From NCBI GenBank assembly GCA_025200525.1, contig CM045758.1, forward strand, positions 65,408,598-65,472,597: a stretch of 64,000 nucleotides of DNA, in the 5' to 3' direction. How positions within the stretch are numbered: the stretch's first letter is position 1; every line of letters begins with the position of its first letter. Source of the stretch: Camellia lanceoleosa (Eukaryota > Streptophyta > Magnoliopsida > Ericales > Theaceae). The translations under genes were made by a program, and so were the position numbers. Below, piece by piece: positions 33,491-45,041 of the stretch. The notes under the pieces are model-generated. The model saw only the letters and a program-made list of their open reading frames with translations, searched no databases and was not told where the DNA came from.

Positions 33491-35292
33491 GTGTAGTTCT
33501 CTTTGCACACCACAAAACCTCTCTATACACACCACTTCCATAATTTTTTTATCACACTTATATCCCTTCATCAAATTACTATTTCGGACATAATTCTAAA
33601 CCCTACACTATTTTGGGCACCTCCAGTCTCTGCCGCCTACTTCTACCTTCAGCTGCCGTTACCAAAAACCAGTCACCATTGCAACCCGTACAACCTTCCT
33701 GCCTCACTGGCGATTCATTTCCCCTCTGCAAATCCTTCTCCTTCTCTTCACCAATGAACAACCCAGCCCCCACCTTAGCCATGGCTTCCTTTTCTCCATC
33801 GCAGAGAGAGAGAGAGAGAGGAGAGGAAATCCTACGATTTTCAGATCTAGATCTAGGGTTTTAAGGAGTCCAATCATCCAAACTAGATTCAAAGCTTCAA
33901 TCTAGGATTTCAAGCTCTGATTTGAAGCTTTGCCGCTGTAGTTGCCTTCGGCAAGAAGCTCCTCTTTAATAGGTTGGGGAAGATAGTTGTAGATGGAAGG
34001 TCGCAGTGGTGAGGGTGGGTTTGGTAGTTTTTAGAGAGAGAAAAGAAAACAAATAAGATGGGATAGAATGAGAGGTTGTGGCGGCGATGGTGAGGAGGTG
34101 GTGAAGAGAGGAAGAAGTGACAAAAAGGTGGTGGAGCTGTGAGTGAAGGCAGGAAGGTGGTAGAAAAGAGTTTAGGAGTAAGGCTAGCGGTGGTCAAGAG
34201 GGAAGAGTGGTGGATAAAGGAGTGAGGAAGAAATTCGACAGAGAAGAAGGAAAACATGGCAATTGCCGGCGGCAAGTGGTTGCGACTAGGGTTAGAGTTG
34301 ATGGGGTGGTTGAAGAAGATGAGAATATTTTAGATATATTTAAAAATGGATAGTGTGCATTGAGCAAAAATAATAAAGTCAAAATTATGTTTGGTGTGCA
34401 TTAATTAAGTGGTGTGTACTGAGATGATGTGTGGTGTGTCAATAGAATCACCCTGTTGGCACTAAAATTTATTTTTCTCTGTCACATAAACATAACAAAA
34501 TACAAAGAGCTGATTCAATGGATGTTAGGGGTGAAGACCACGAGTTTATAGTGGGATGTGGGTCCTAGAATACAAAGCAGATAATAATAGTGAAACAGTC
34601 AAAGGAACAGATGTGGCAAACGCAACTTCTCCTGTCAATTCATCTAATAGTGCAGTGGGATGTGGTCAAATGAGGCCTAGGTGTCAAGCCATGAAATTAG
34701 GCATGCAAGTGATATATGGCTTGTTTGCAAGGGAAAGAGAATGCTGCAGTAGAGAAGTAGTTACCAGCAATTACGGAGATCATGGGCAGTTATGCAGGAA
34801 GTGAAGGTAACTTACTCCATGGTGGGACATGTGGCAGCAGAGAAGTAGCAAGGCCAATAACATAAAGGCTGAAAATTCGAAATAAAGAGGATCTTCAACA
34901 ACATTCACAACCCATGTGGAATTAGGAATAACATAATTAGCAATAGCTTTTGTACTTAGGAGGGGCCAACTCTTTTAGTCCTGCTCTCTCTTGACCAATT
35001 TGCTCTTCATGGTGGGAATGTTGGTGCTCTAAGTTTGTTTGAGGAGAGGGCTTTGGTCTAGTTTTCAGGCAAATGAGGGGGTAGATTGATCTGAGCTTCA
35101 GGCGACTCTATCAAATTTCAGTTTATTCAGACTTCTTTCTTCACATTACAACCTCTAAAAAAGTCCTTGAAACTGTCAAGTATAAGATATCAAGCCACAA
35201 TTGCTTGATCTGTTGTTGTTTGTGAAACTTTGGTTGTTCTGTTGAATCACCTCTATCTATTTGACCCAAATCAAATTTTTGCTAACACACCC
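33491..35292. mobile_element. Mutator-like element with gene-like interior, split by a solo LTR
   Basis: TAATAATAT at 33482-33490 is repeated exactly at 35293-35301. The left terminus GTGTAGTTCTCTTTGCACAC mirrors the right, which reversed reads GGGTGATTCTATTGACACAC once the solo LTR 34454-35287 is removed. Both then share 'TACACACCACTT'. Without the LTR it is about 0.96 kb. The interior (about 33600-34300) is much richer in G+C than the flanks, with CT-rich and AGGGTTTTA-type text typical of plant 5' gene ends. It is therefore a candidate Pack-MULE, but I cannot identify the donor gene. Confidence 0.8.
34454..35287. mobile_element. Solo copia-type LTR inside a Mutator-like TIR
   Basis: CACCC at 34449-34453 is repeated at 35288-35292. 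The 834-bp element starts TGTTGGCACTAAAA and ends TTTTTGCTAACA, the usual copia LTR termini. There is no internal region. Orientation cannot be set. It landed only five bases from the end of the Mutator-like element. Confidence 0.85.
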
Positions 35293-35301
35293 TAATAATA
35301 T

Positions 35302-37140
35302 TTTGTGCATGAATTATTAGTTCTAACATTGGTCAGAAGAAATTAATCGTAAAGGAGAAATTCCGAGATCATCTTTACAAAAAATAAAATTTAAATTTCA
35401 AAAATACCGGCTCGTATGAAGACGAGTAGAAATACATATACTTCGCTTTTCTTCCCCAAATCCTGAAAACTCTTTAAATCTCTTTTTTTTTTTCTTTTTC
35501 TTTTTCAAAAGAGTATATTTAAGACAATTTCAAATTAAAAACTCTGTTTTTATGAGTAAAATTAAATTATTTATTCAGTTGGAAAAAATGGACTTTTGAT
35601 TCGATGAAGAGTGATGAAAGCTTCTTCGCTGATGGTATTCTTTGACTTACAGAATTGTCCAGTTGCGTCTCACGCCCTTCGTTCGTTGCGTCCTTCAATT
35701 TTTATTTTTATTTTTAAATTATATTCAGATGAGGATAGGACTTGAAATCAAAATCACAAGTTTGGTAAATAAAACTTTTACCACTTGAGCCACACATCTT
35801 ATATAAGTATTCTTCCTTATTATTATTTTTATATTATTATTTTTTTATCGAATTGCACATACATCGGTATATGCATATAGTTTATTTTTCATTAGTTTGG
35901 GACACCTTGCTCGTTACGTTATATTAGCAGTTGGCTTATGTAATATATATATATATATATATAAAATTTAAAGAAGTAAAAATTAGTGTACAATCCGTGC
36001 TATGCACTGAATTAAATAATGATGAATAATTTTTTTAATTAATTGAAAAAAAAATAGATAAGCAAATTTTAACCATATTTAATTAAGTGGTTGTTTGAAA
36101 TTAACATTTTAAATGGCTTTTTGACCATTTTAAGAGATGAGAAAAGCTAGTGTTTGGAAATGAATCTTTGGTTGAATAAGAAAATGTGAAGAAAATTCAT
36201 TAAGAAAATTCTTGAACTTGGCTAAGAATATGAAGTTAATCTCACTAAATGGCTTGAATCAATAAAATTTTAAAGTCAATTTAAAAAATTATATTTGTTT
36301 CTAAATTAAATTATTTGAAAAATATTAGCATATCTTGATTATATTTTCATATCTCTATCTTTTAAGATTATGTATATAAAAAACAAATTTATAATATTTA
36401 GGTTGAATAAGTCATTCAATTTGTCTCTATGATTTTGTGAGATTATATGTCATTTGTAAGCCCTTCATATTAGTTACGGATTTGAAGAAATTATGAGTGA
36501 TTTTTTTAAAAAAAATGGAAAATAGTAACTTTATTGATGAAAACAAAATACATACGTAATGAATCAAATATCAACACATACATTAGTGAGTCCTTCATAT
36601 TAGTTAGAGATTTGAAAAAATTATGAACAAATGATATGAACATCACGTTTTTGTGCCACAAAAAAAAAAAAAAAAATTTAAAATAAACAAAAATTATAAT
36701 AGTCATAGTCATCCACCTATAATATTACTCATATGTATGATGACTAAATGATCAATACATATGTCAAACCATTTGCAAGAAAAATGTCCAAAGATTGCAA
36801 GTAATATTAAAAAGGGAAAAAATAAAAAGAAAATAAAAAGGTGATTATAAAAATAAAATAAAAAATCAAAATAATGGGTATTCCCAAAACTAAAAAGTAA
36901 TATTGTTAGATATTCATAATTCATAATAATATGATAAATAATATACTAAGTAATGTCGACTTAAGCAAAAACATGATCTCACATGCATAAATGATGATCT
37001 AAATGACTTCCATAGGAAATTCCAAATGATTTGTAGCTCTACTACATTCAAGGATTTTCATGAAGAATTCTAGGACTTCATTCAAGAACTACCACGAAAA
37101 ATTCCAAATGATTTGTAACTCTACAAAAAAAATAAAAATA

Positions 37141-37173
<33 letters not shown>

Positions 37174-37850
37174 TAATTAATTAAATTAAATTAAATAACA
37201 AAAACAAGCAAACAAACAAAACTTACATGTTGTCAACCTGAATGACCATTATTGTAAGTTTTGCTTAAAGGAATGAAGTTAGAAAATAATCAAAACAAAC
37301 CACTTAAAATCAAAATTGGAGGAATTACAATTAAAACTTGCATTTTTTTTTTTTTTTTTTGTGGGTAAATTCTTCATTGTATCGTCAACTTTAACAAAAA
37401 ATAAACATATAAATATAAATTAAAACTCTCAAATGCTACAATCATAAAAATATTGTAATATCTCATGTGTTAACATCCGCAATAAAAAAAAAAAGAAAAA
37501 GAAATAATATTTAAAATATGTATCAGAAAAATTGATAAAATAATTGAAATAGATGTTGATGCCATATTGTGGTGAAGAATAGATTAAAATCTTTGGGTAG
37601 TATAGCTGCTATAGTTGTTTATGATTTTTGAATTGATAATGTATCTTTTGGATTTGGGGTGGCTGCTATGCTGAAGGCACAATAGATATTGTTGTACAGT
37701 CCTATGGGCTTATTTAGAGTACATCAAATGGAATATACCTGCAAAAAATCAAGTTAATCGGATATTGTTAACCTTTTCATTCACTCATATTTGTATTCAT
37801 TCTAATACTTTAGATGACATTTAGACTATATATATATATATATATATGTA
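35302..37850. other. AT-rich spacer with simple repeats
   Basis: No gene. It contains an (AT)n run near 35943-35960, an (AAT)n microsatellite at about 37142-37175 running into AATTAATTAA, and two short direct repeats. 'CCTTCATATTAGTTA' occurs at about 36461 and 36592; 'AAATTCCAAATGATTTGTA' occurs at about 37018 and 37099. CCGTGCTATGCACTGA at about 35996 resembles a decayed Helitron 3' hairpin, a weak match. Confidence 0.5.
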
Positions 37851-37872
37851 TAGAGGTACATAATGTGTAGTA

Positions 37873-39180
37873 TCTATATAATAAAGTAGAATGATTTTTA
37901 AATTTTTTCTACATACATTTTTTTACTATGACATTTGAACAGCTCAGATCTATTTAAATTATAAAACAACGGCTGAATATAAACAAATAGAGAGAAAAAT
38001 AAAAATGGGAGAAAATAAAAAAATAAAAATAAAAATAAAAGAGAGAGGAAGGTGATCCTAGAATTAGGAGCCAGATTTTACTGTGTATAGTAGAGATAAA
38101 ATTAATGAATTTTATAGTTCACAAATTAAATGAATTTGAACAATTAATTATTATTTTTAAATATATTGAATACCTGATAGACTTCATAAATTTAGACCCC
38201 ATATGAATCTTCAACATTTATATAATAAAGAAGGATACTTTTTGAATTTGTCCTATACACATTTGTCCTATTAGGACATTTGAACAGCTCAGATGTATTC
38301 AAATTATAAAACAACGGCTGAAATATATTTTTCAAAAAATATCCTACATGTACATTTTCTATTTTCCCGCTTCTCTCTCTTACTTTTTCCTTTTCTCACA
38401 TATCCTTCTATAATCCCATGATCCCACATTCTTCTCTCTTTTCTTTTTATTTTTTTATTTTTTCCCATTTTTATTTTTCTCTCTATTTGTTTTTTTTTCC
38501 CTCTTTTTTGTTCACTTATTTTTATTCATATTATATGGAAAAGTTTGCAATCCCATAATTAGAAGCCAGATTTTATTGTGTGTAGTGAAGATTATTTTAA
38601 TGATTTTTTTAGTCGACAAATTAAATGAATTTGAACAATTAATTATTATTTTTAAATATATTGAATACCTAATAGACTTCGTAAATTTAGACCTCATATG
38701 AATCTTCAACATCTATATAATAAAATAGGATAGTTTTTGAATTTGTCGTACACACATTGTCCTACTAGGACATTTGGACGGTTCAGATCTATTCAAATTA
38801 TAAAACAATGGCTGAGATATATTTTTCAAAAAATGTCCTACATATATATTTTCTACTTTCCTGCTTCTCTCTCTTACTTTTTCATTTTCTCACCCATCCT
38901 TCCATGATCCCATGATTCCACCTTTCTCTCTCTTTTCTTTTCTTTTTTTTTATTTTCTCCCGTTTTTATTTTTCTCCCTATTTGTTTTTTTATTTTTATT
39001 TTCTCATCTTCGTTCAATATATTTTACACATATTTTCATACAATGTATGTATCCCCACAATACACTAGGACATTACGGGCATACATACAATTTATATATA
39101 ATTATATAAGTAAAAACAGCATTGTATGTATGCTCGTGGAAATTGTATGTATGCTAGGCACATCTATCTATCTAGCTATA
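37873..39180. repeat. Three head-to-tail Helitron-like 5' ends
   Basis: TCTATATAATAAAG-type starts occur at about 37873, 38213 and 38712. Each is followed by similar text including 'GACATTTGRACRGYTCAGAT' and 'TTATAAAACAAYGGCTGA'. The block 'ATTTTTAAATATATTGAATACC' is also duplicated (about 38154 and 38650). Plant Helitrons often begin TCTATAT-ATA and carry such text. I see no confident 3' CTRR hairpin, so this is tentative. A fourth TATATATTATATAAGTAAAA start lies near 39177. Confidence 0.5.
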
Positions 39181-40100
39181 TATTATATAAGTAAAAGCGA
39201 GTTTTCGTAAGAAATTTTGTGAAAACTCTAAAATTTTATAATAAATTTATGATTTTATCAAATTAAAAAATAAATTTAAATAGTATTGGGATTACAATTA
39301 TATTCTAATCCTAATATTACTTACACCGTACCTTCAAACACAAGCATACACTAGTAGATAAATATGGAGTAATAGGAAATCAAAATCGTAAATTATGAGA
39401 TTTACCATAAAAGTGTTCTCTTTTTAATTGAATTTTAAAATAGATTAGTGTATTTTCTTTTTAAAAGTCATAAATCATGGAATAATTACCTAACCTAATT
39501 TCTTTTTAAATTTAAATTTAAAAAATCAAGAAATTAAATATGGGATTATGAAACTGTGATAAAACTTTTCTTACAAGATAGATATAAATATAGATAAATT
39601 TTTCTAAAATATTTTATTATTTTTAATTTTGTGTGTAACACAAGATTTTTACAATTTGTAAGATTTATTTATTTATTTTTAGAATAAGAGATTTGCAAAT
39701 TTATTGTGAAGAAAAATTATGTGTATGAAAAGATAGAATATTTATGCTTAAGAAGTCAAATTATGAATATTTAAAATTTGACATCTTTAAATATTATTAT
39801 TTGTAAGGGTGTAAATTGGGCTATAAATATTATCATTATTTATATGTGTGTATATATATATCAATAAATATTATTATTTATTTTTTTACCACACAATATT
39901 ACATCAATATTATGGATTGTAATCCTCTCAATTTCAAAATTGTAATAGAAGATCTCCATTGCATTATCCAAGGATTTGTAATTATTCCTTCTAAATTTAA
40001 AATATTAATAAATTCTTATGATTATTTCACAACCCATTAGATGATGTAACGGACATCCTTCATTACAACCATAGAATGGAGAGTATCTTAGTCCCAATAT
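39181..40100. other. AT-rich spacer
   Basis: No coding or RNA feature is supported. Only short, composition-driven ORFs are present. Confidence 0.6.
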
Positions 40101-40106
40101 TATTAT

Positions 40107-40433
40107 GGTCTCGTTTTGGAAGTTGGCTATTTTAGTTTTTGACTATTTTAGTAGGTTAAAATTTTTGTATTTGGGAAGATGAGTGGATTTTTTTTATAGT
40201 TGGATGTAATATTTGTGAGATAAAAAGTGAAATAATTATGAGTTTGATGTGATATTTTGGGATGGTTTGGGATGATCTAAATAAGTACATTTTTTAACTT
40301 TTTATGAAATATGAGTTGGGTATGGGCTGAGTTTGAATTGATATGGTAGAGAGGTGATGTGACTTAAATAAGATGATGTCACTTAAATAGGATAGTGACT
40401 TTTTGACTTTATTAGATTATGATAAACAAGGCC
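40107..40433. mobile_element. Diverged PIF-like MITE (GGTCTCGTTTTGG end)
   Basis: GGTCTCGTTTTGGAAGTTGG at the left and AACAAGGCC at the right, flanked by TAT and TTT. It resembles the 18709 and 32090 MITEs. Internal 'CTATTTTAG' phrases are shared with several other decayed copies (about 42620, 48580, 50773). Confidence 0.55.
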
Positions 40434-40459
40434 TTTATCTTATTGACTATTTTACCATC

Positions 40460-41960
40460 TTTTGGCTCCGTTTGGTTTGCCTTTGGAATCATGATTCCAA
40501 AGATAAAATTTTCAAAATACTTTTCAAATTTTATAACCAAACACATAATTCAAAATTACACAAAACTCAATTCAAAAATTAATTTCAAAACTCATAACCA
40601 AACATACAATACAAAACTAAATTCAAAACTCTTTTCAAAACACTTTGATTGGGCGGACTGGAAAAGGGAGGATTAGAATCCATCGGACTTGAGTCCTGGG
40701 ACTGTGAATCCCCCGGACTATTTGGTTGGATTGGATATGTATCCTGTGTTTGTTTTTTCATGGGATTAGATGTCCGGATTGTGAATCCCCCGGACTATTT
40801 TTAGTGAATCCAACGTTTGGTTGGACGGACTGGATAGGATAAATGAACAAATGACTATTTTACCCTTTTTAAATTGTTTACTAAGTAATAGCAATATTAA
40901 ACATATCTATAATATTTTAATTATTTTTAGCTAGATTAAATAAAAAATTATTTTATTTTATTTTTTACACAATTAAATAAATTTATTTTTTAAAAATAAA
41001 TAAATAAAATATCAATAAAAATATATATTATTTTTTAATTAAGATTTTAAATAAATTTGTTTTTAAAAAAATAATAATCAAAAAATGAAATTAAATAAAA
41101 CATCTATTAAATTTAAATAATGAAATTAAATAAAACATAAACAAAATTTTAAAATAAAACATCAATAAAATATCCATAAAAAATTATTTCAACAAATTAA
41201 ATAAATAAATAAATGAAATTAAATAAATTTTTTCAATATTTTTTTTTAGCACCAGTTTTTTTTTCAATGTTTGAAACATATATTTTTTCAATATTTATAT
41301 CCAACACTTCATGGTCCAATCAAACACAACAGCAACACAAAGAAAATGGGCAAAATGGTCATCTCACCCCTCTAATCCAAACAGTAAATAATCCCACCAA
41401 TACTATCCCACACCCGGACGGTGGTATCCCCATATGGGATTAGGAGTCCCGACATGGAGTCCGGCGGACTAAAAAAAAAACAAACATCGGATTAGATTTA
41501 CTGTGCGGATTACAATCCGCACAGTAAATAATCCCCCCCCTTATCCCCCCAATCAAACACGCCCTTAATGATATAGTATTGAAAATGGTTAGTGATGAGG
41601 TTGTTAAATTAATTTTATAAAAAATCTTTAAAACATAATTTCTATATTTAAAAAAATATCTACAACAAATATAAATTATTATTTTTTTCTTCAAATAAAT
41701 GGTTGCAATTGCAAAAAATAAAATAAATAAATAAATAAAAATCACTGTTCCGGTCAACCGGCCGAATGTTTGGAAAGATGTCCGAGCGGACGACTGAGTA
41801 AATCTAATTTGCTCTTTTCAAAAATCAAAATTCAAAAATAACTTTCAAAACTCATAACCAAATAAATTTTCTTTTGTCAAAACTCAACTCACAATTCCAC
41901 ACTCAAATCATTACTCCAAAAAGAGAAATATAATTCCAAAACTAAATCAAACACAGCCTT
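40460..41960. mobile_element. MITE with a nested second copy of the 29067 PIF-like element
   Basis: The outer element starts GGCTCCGTTTGGTTTGCC and ends near AACTAAATCAAACACAGCC. Its halves are full of CAAAACTCA-type text. Inside (about 40645-41564) lies a copy of the 29067-29968 element. It shares 'GGATTGGATATGTATCCTG', 'CAACGTTTGGTTGGA' and an AT-rich core, ends AATCAAACACGCCC and is followed by TTA. The inner left end is truncated or mutated, and boundaries between the two are approximate. Confidence 0.55.
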
Positions 41961-42110
41961 TGTCTTTTTATGAATTTTAATCTTACAAAGCCATGAACCC
42001 ACTTTCCACACAACGTCAATATCACTATATATAGTTTTTTTTTTTTAACCCCCACATATATCAATAAATGTATATAGTAGCTACAGTATAGAACGTATGT
42101 AACGAAAAGG

Positions 42111-42494
42111 TCGGGGTGTAAATTTGGCCCGAGCCAGCCTATGTTGGGTCTCACGGGCTCCTACCAAAATTTGGGTAGGGCCATGGGCCAAAAAATTAGG
42201 CCCAAGCCTAAGGGTATTCGGACCTTGGGCAAGCCGATGGGCCATGCTAGTGGCCCTGGGCTCGGGCTTGGGGCGGTTCTGAACAAATTTTTTTGTTTTG
42301 TTTAATTTTTTCTACCAAAATTTTATTATGTTCCACTAAAAAAGACATTAGGCCTCGGGTCGAGTCTTGAGTGAGGCGTAAGCAGGCCTATGGGTCGGGT
42401 CGGGCCGGGCCGGGCTTCAAAATAATGGCCCAAGCCTTAGCTTAGGGTCTCAGGCTAGGCCCACCCTAGACTGCGGGCCAATTTTACACTCCTA
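42111..42494. mobile_element. hAT-like MITE with perfect 8-bp duplication
   Basis: CGAAAAGG at 42103-42110 is repeated exactly at 42495-42502. Ends are TCGGGGTGTAAATTTGGCCC and, reversed from the right, TAGGAGTGTAAAATTGGCCC. Its interior is rich in GGGCC and GGGTCGGG words, as is common for hAT subterminal regions. It has no ORF of note. Confidence 0.9.
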
Positions 42495-42502
42495 CGAAAA
42501 GG

Positions 42503-43277
42503 TTAAGGAAAACAAGTTAAAATGTTTTAGAATGGTAAGTAATGAAAAGAAAAAACAAGAGAGATAAAATAAGGGTATTTTGGTCACTTAAATTTTTTAC
42601 AACTAGATAATTATTGTATTTAGATCTCATTTGGGAACATACTATTTTAGTAACTTTTTAATATGTTTGGAATGACTTTTTGATTTTATATGAAAAAATG
42701 GGCAAAAAGTAGAGAGAAAATGAAATATTTGACTTTTTGGTATAAATTGTTAGCTTTTTAGTTTTTTAGTAATTTTTTAACTTTTAGGCTAAATACGATA
42801 CCTTGCTTTTCTCCATTATACTGGAATTAGTTAGGCATATTTATTGCATCCTTAACAAAACCCTGACTAGAAAACTAGGAGAATTTTATTTTACACATCC
42901 TATACCATATGAACCCTTTAATTATGTCATTTTCTTTTTTAGTTATGATCAATTTTCTTATATAGTTATAATATTATTTTGAGATATTTGGTTATGACTT
43001 TTTTTTTGTGTGGTTATGACTTTTTTTTTTTTTTAGTTATGACTTAAAAAGTATAGATGTATACCATTTTGTTCTATAGTTATAAGATGCATTTGGTACA
43101 TGTCATTTTATAAAAAGGCGTGTACCACAGTTTATGAAGCATAGGTACTTCAAAAAACATGTCCTACCTCTTTTTATTTATTTATTTTAGTTATGACTCA
43201 AAAAGCATAGAGTTATACCATTTTATTCTATAGTTATAAGATGCATATGGTACACGCATTTTTATAAAAAGGTGTGT
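42503..43277. other. Spacer with a decayed MITE and a tandem duplication
   Basis: A GATCTCATTTGGGAAC-type MITE remnant spans about 42620-42800. From about 43030 to 43315, a segment of about 150 bp is duplicated in tandem. 'CATTTTRTTCTATAGTTATAAGATGCAT' and 'AAAAGGYGTGTACCA' occur in both copies. Confidence 0.55.
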
Positions 43278-43285
43278 ACCATAGT

Positions 43286-43839
43286 CTATGAAGTATGGGT
43301 ACTTCAAAAAACATGTCGTATCCGTACCAGGTATTTATTGACATATGATACGACGTATGGTACCTCATATGATACTTCTGAATACGTATCGGATACACGA
43401 AACACGTACTCAAGTTTTTTCTTATTAATTTTTAGCGTACCTAGACGTACCTAGTATATATACAAGCCATACCATACTTCAGTTGAAACAATATTTTCTT
43501 CTACTACAGAGATAAAACTCCTTTCACTAGACTTCTTTCTTATTTTTTTTGTTTTATGCTTAGCATGATTTTAAAATTAAATTGTGGTTTGTAAGTCATT
43601 TAATATATTGACATTTAATTTTGATTTATACATTTACTTTTGACATTAAATGTTAATTGGAGGTTGGACCTTAATAAATTAAACTATTTAATTAATTTTT
43701 GTATTACTCTAAATTAAAAATAAATATTTTTTTACAAGTATACCAAGCCATATCTATAAATTTTTTTTAAAATTTTACTGTATCAACGTACCTGTGTTAT
43801 ACTAGTATCGGTACTTGTACCCATACCTGTACTTCATGG
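43286..43839. mobile_element. hAT-like element with 7/8 target duplication
   Basis: ACCATAGT (43278-43285) and ACCACAGT (43840-43847) flank inverted ends CTATGAAGTATGGGTACTT and, reversed, CCATGAAGTACAGGTATGGG. Inner sequence is rich in GTATCGGTAC-like words near both ends. The first 30 bp of its left end also occur in the tandem copy at about 43140, so a local duplication followed insertion. Confidence 0.65.
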
Positions 43840-43871
43840 ACCACAGTATTTCCCAGAACGGTGGTGATAGA

Positions 43872-43994
43872 GACCCCCTTTTTTAGACCCCCTTTTGACC
43901 CCCTCTCTTCTCTCATTGGTCCATTTTCCTGCACATCAAATCACCCCCTGACACATGGCAAAAGGGGGTGAGGGGGTGCCCCCAAAAGGGGGTC
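43872..43994. mobile_element. 123-bp foldback MITE
   Basis: GACCCCCTTTTTTAGACCCCC at the left mirrors GGGGGTGCCCCCAAAAGGGGGTC at the right, with CATTGGTCCATTTTCCTGCA between. It would fold into a long hairpin. No target duplication was found. Confidence 0.65.
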
Positions 43995-44259
43995 CCAAGT
44001 ATTATTCTTCCCAGAAAACAAACCATCATCAATCCCAACACAATAACACTACGATAAACATATCTACATTTTTATATTTTTTTAAAAAAAAACCAATAAA
44101 TTTGGACTTCTTTATTTTTTTATTTTTTGTATATTTTAAAGAGCTACTTAAGTATGAACTAAAGATTACTATATATGAAAGGTAGAATTTTTTTCCATAG
44201 AAAAAGTGAGATGATGTATCCTTTTTTTTTAATCTATCAAGAGAAACCAAAATATCTGT

Positions 44260-44890
44260 GATCACCCCCGACTAGGATTGGTCGAGAGGACCCTCCGATG
44301 ATCAAGTTAGAACACTGTTCAACCATGTGAATTTGTATTTAAAATTGGGTTCTCAGGTTACCTCTGGCCTGTCTTCTATGCTTCACCTGATTCATCTTTT
44401 ATAGCATTCCTAACTTAAATCCCATCTGTTGGATCAATATTTGATCCGAGGGTTTTGTTTGCTTCTGGGTCTGGTCGGGCAAGTTGCTAAGTTGTCTTTA
44501 CCTTTGATCATTGGATTGTCCTCTTTTGGACAGCTTAGAATGTGTTAGATGCTAATGGCCAATTTGCCAAGTACTATGTTTGTCCAATCAAGTTGATTGA
44601 ACGGTTGTGTCGTCTAGTAGGCCTAACCTATACATCTGTGTTTGTTACTTGATGTCTCCACCGTTGAATGAAGACGAATCCAACGATCTTCCGGCATTCT
44701 GCTGATTCCCTTCTAGAAGGAGATCTTTATTTTTCCTTGCTCTTCACATGCTCAGTCACATGCCATTGTTCTACCAGTTGTCTCTAATGGGCTCCTTTGA
44801 AACCTATATGGGCCTTTCCTTTCCTTTGGATTGCTCTGCCTAATTGCTTTTGTATTTAGGCCAATATTTTACCCTTCCATAATTACAAAT
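44260..44890. other. Unclassified moderately G+C-rich segment
   Basis: Richer in G+C than its surroundings, non-coding in all frames, and with LTR- or leader-like text such as 'CCTCCGATGATCAAGTTAG' and 'ATCCAACGATCTTCCGGC'. I would guess a retroelement remnant but cannot support a class. Confidence 0.3.
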
Positions 44891-45041
44891 TTATAAAAAT
44901 CATTAAAAACAAAACAAAACAAATAGAAAATTAGCAAACAAAACAATTGTCAAACTCTTACAAACAAATTTAAAATAGGTGACTCGGTTTAGATGTTTAT
45001 TTTTGAAATTTTCAAGTCAATTAGGTGAAGCTTAAATCTTT

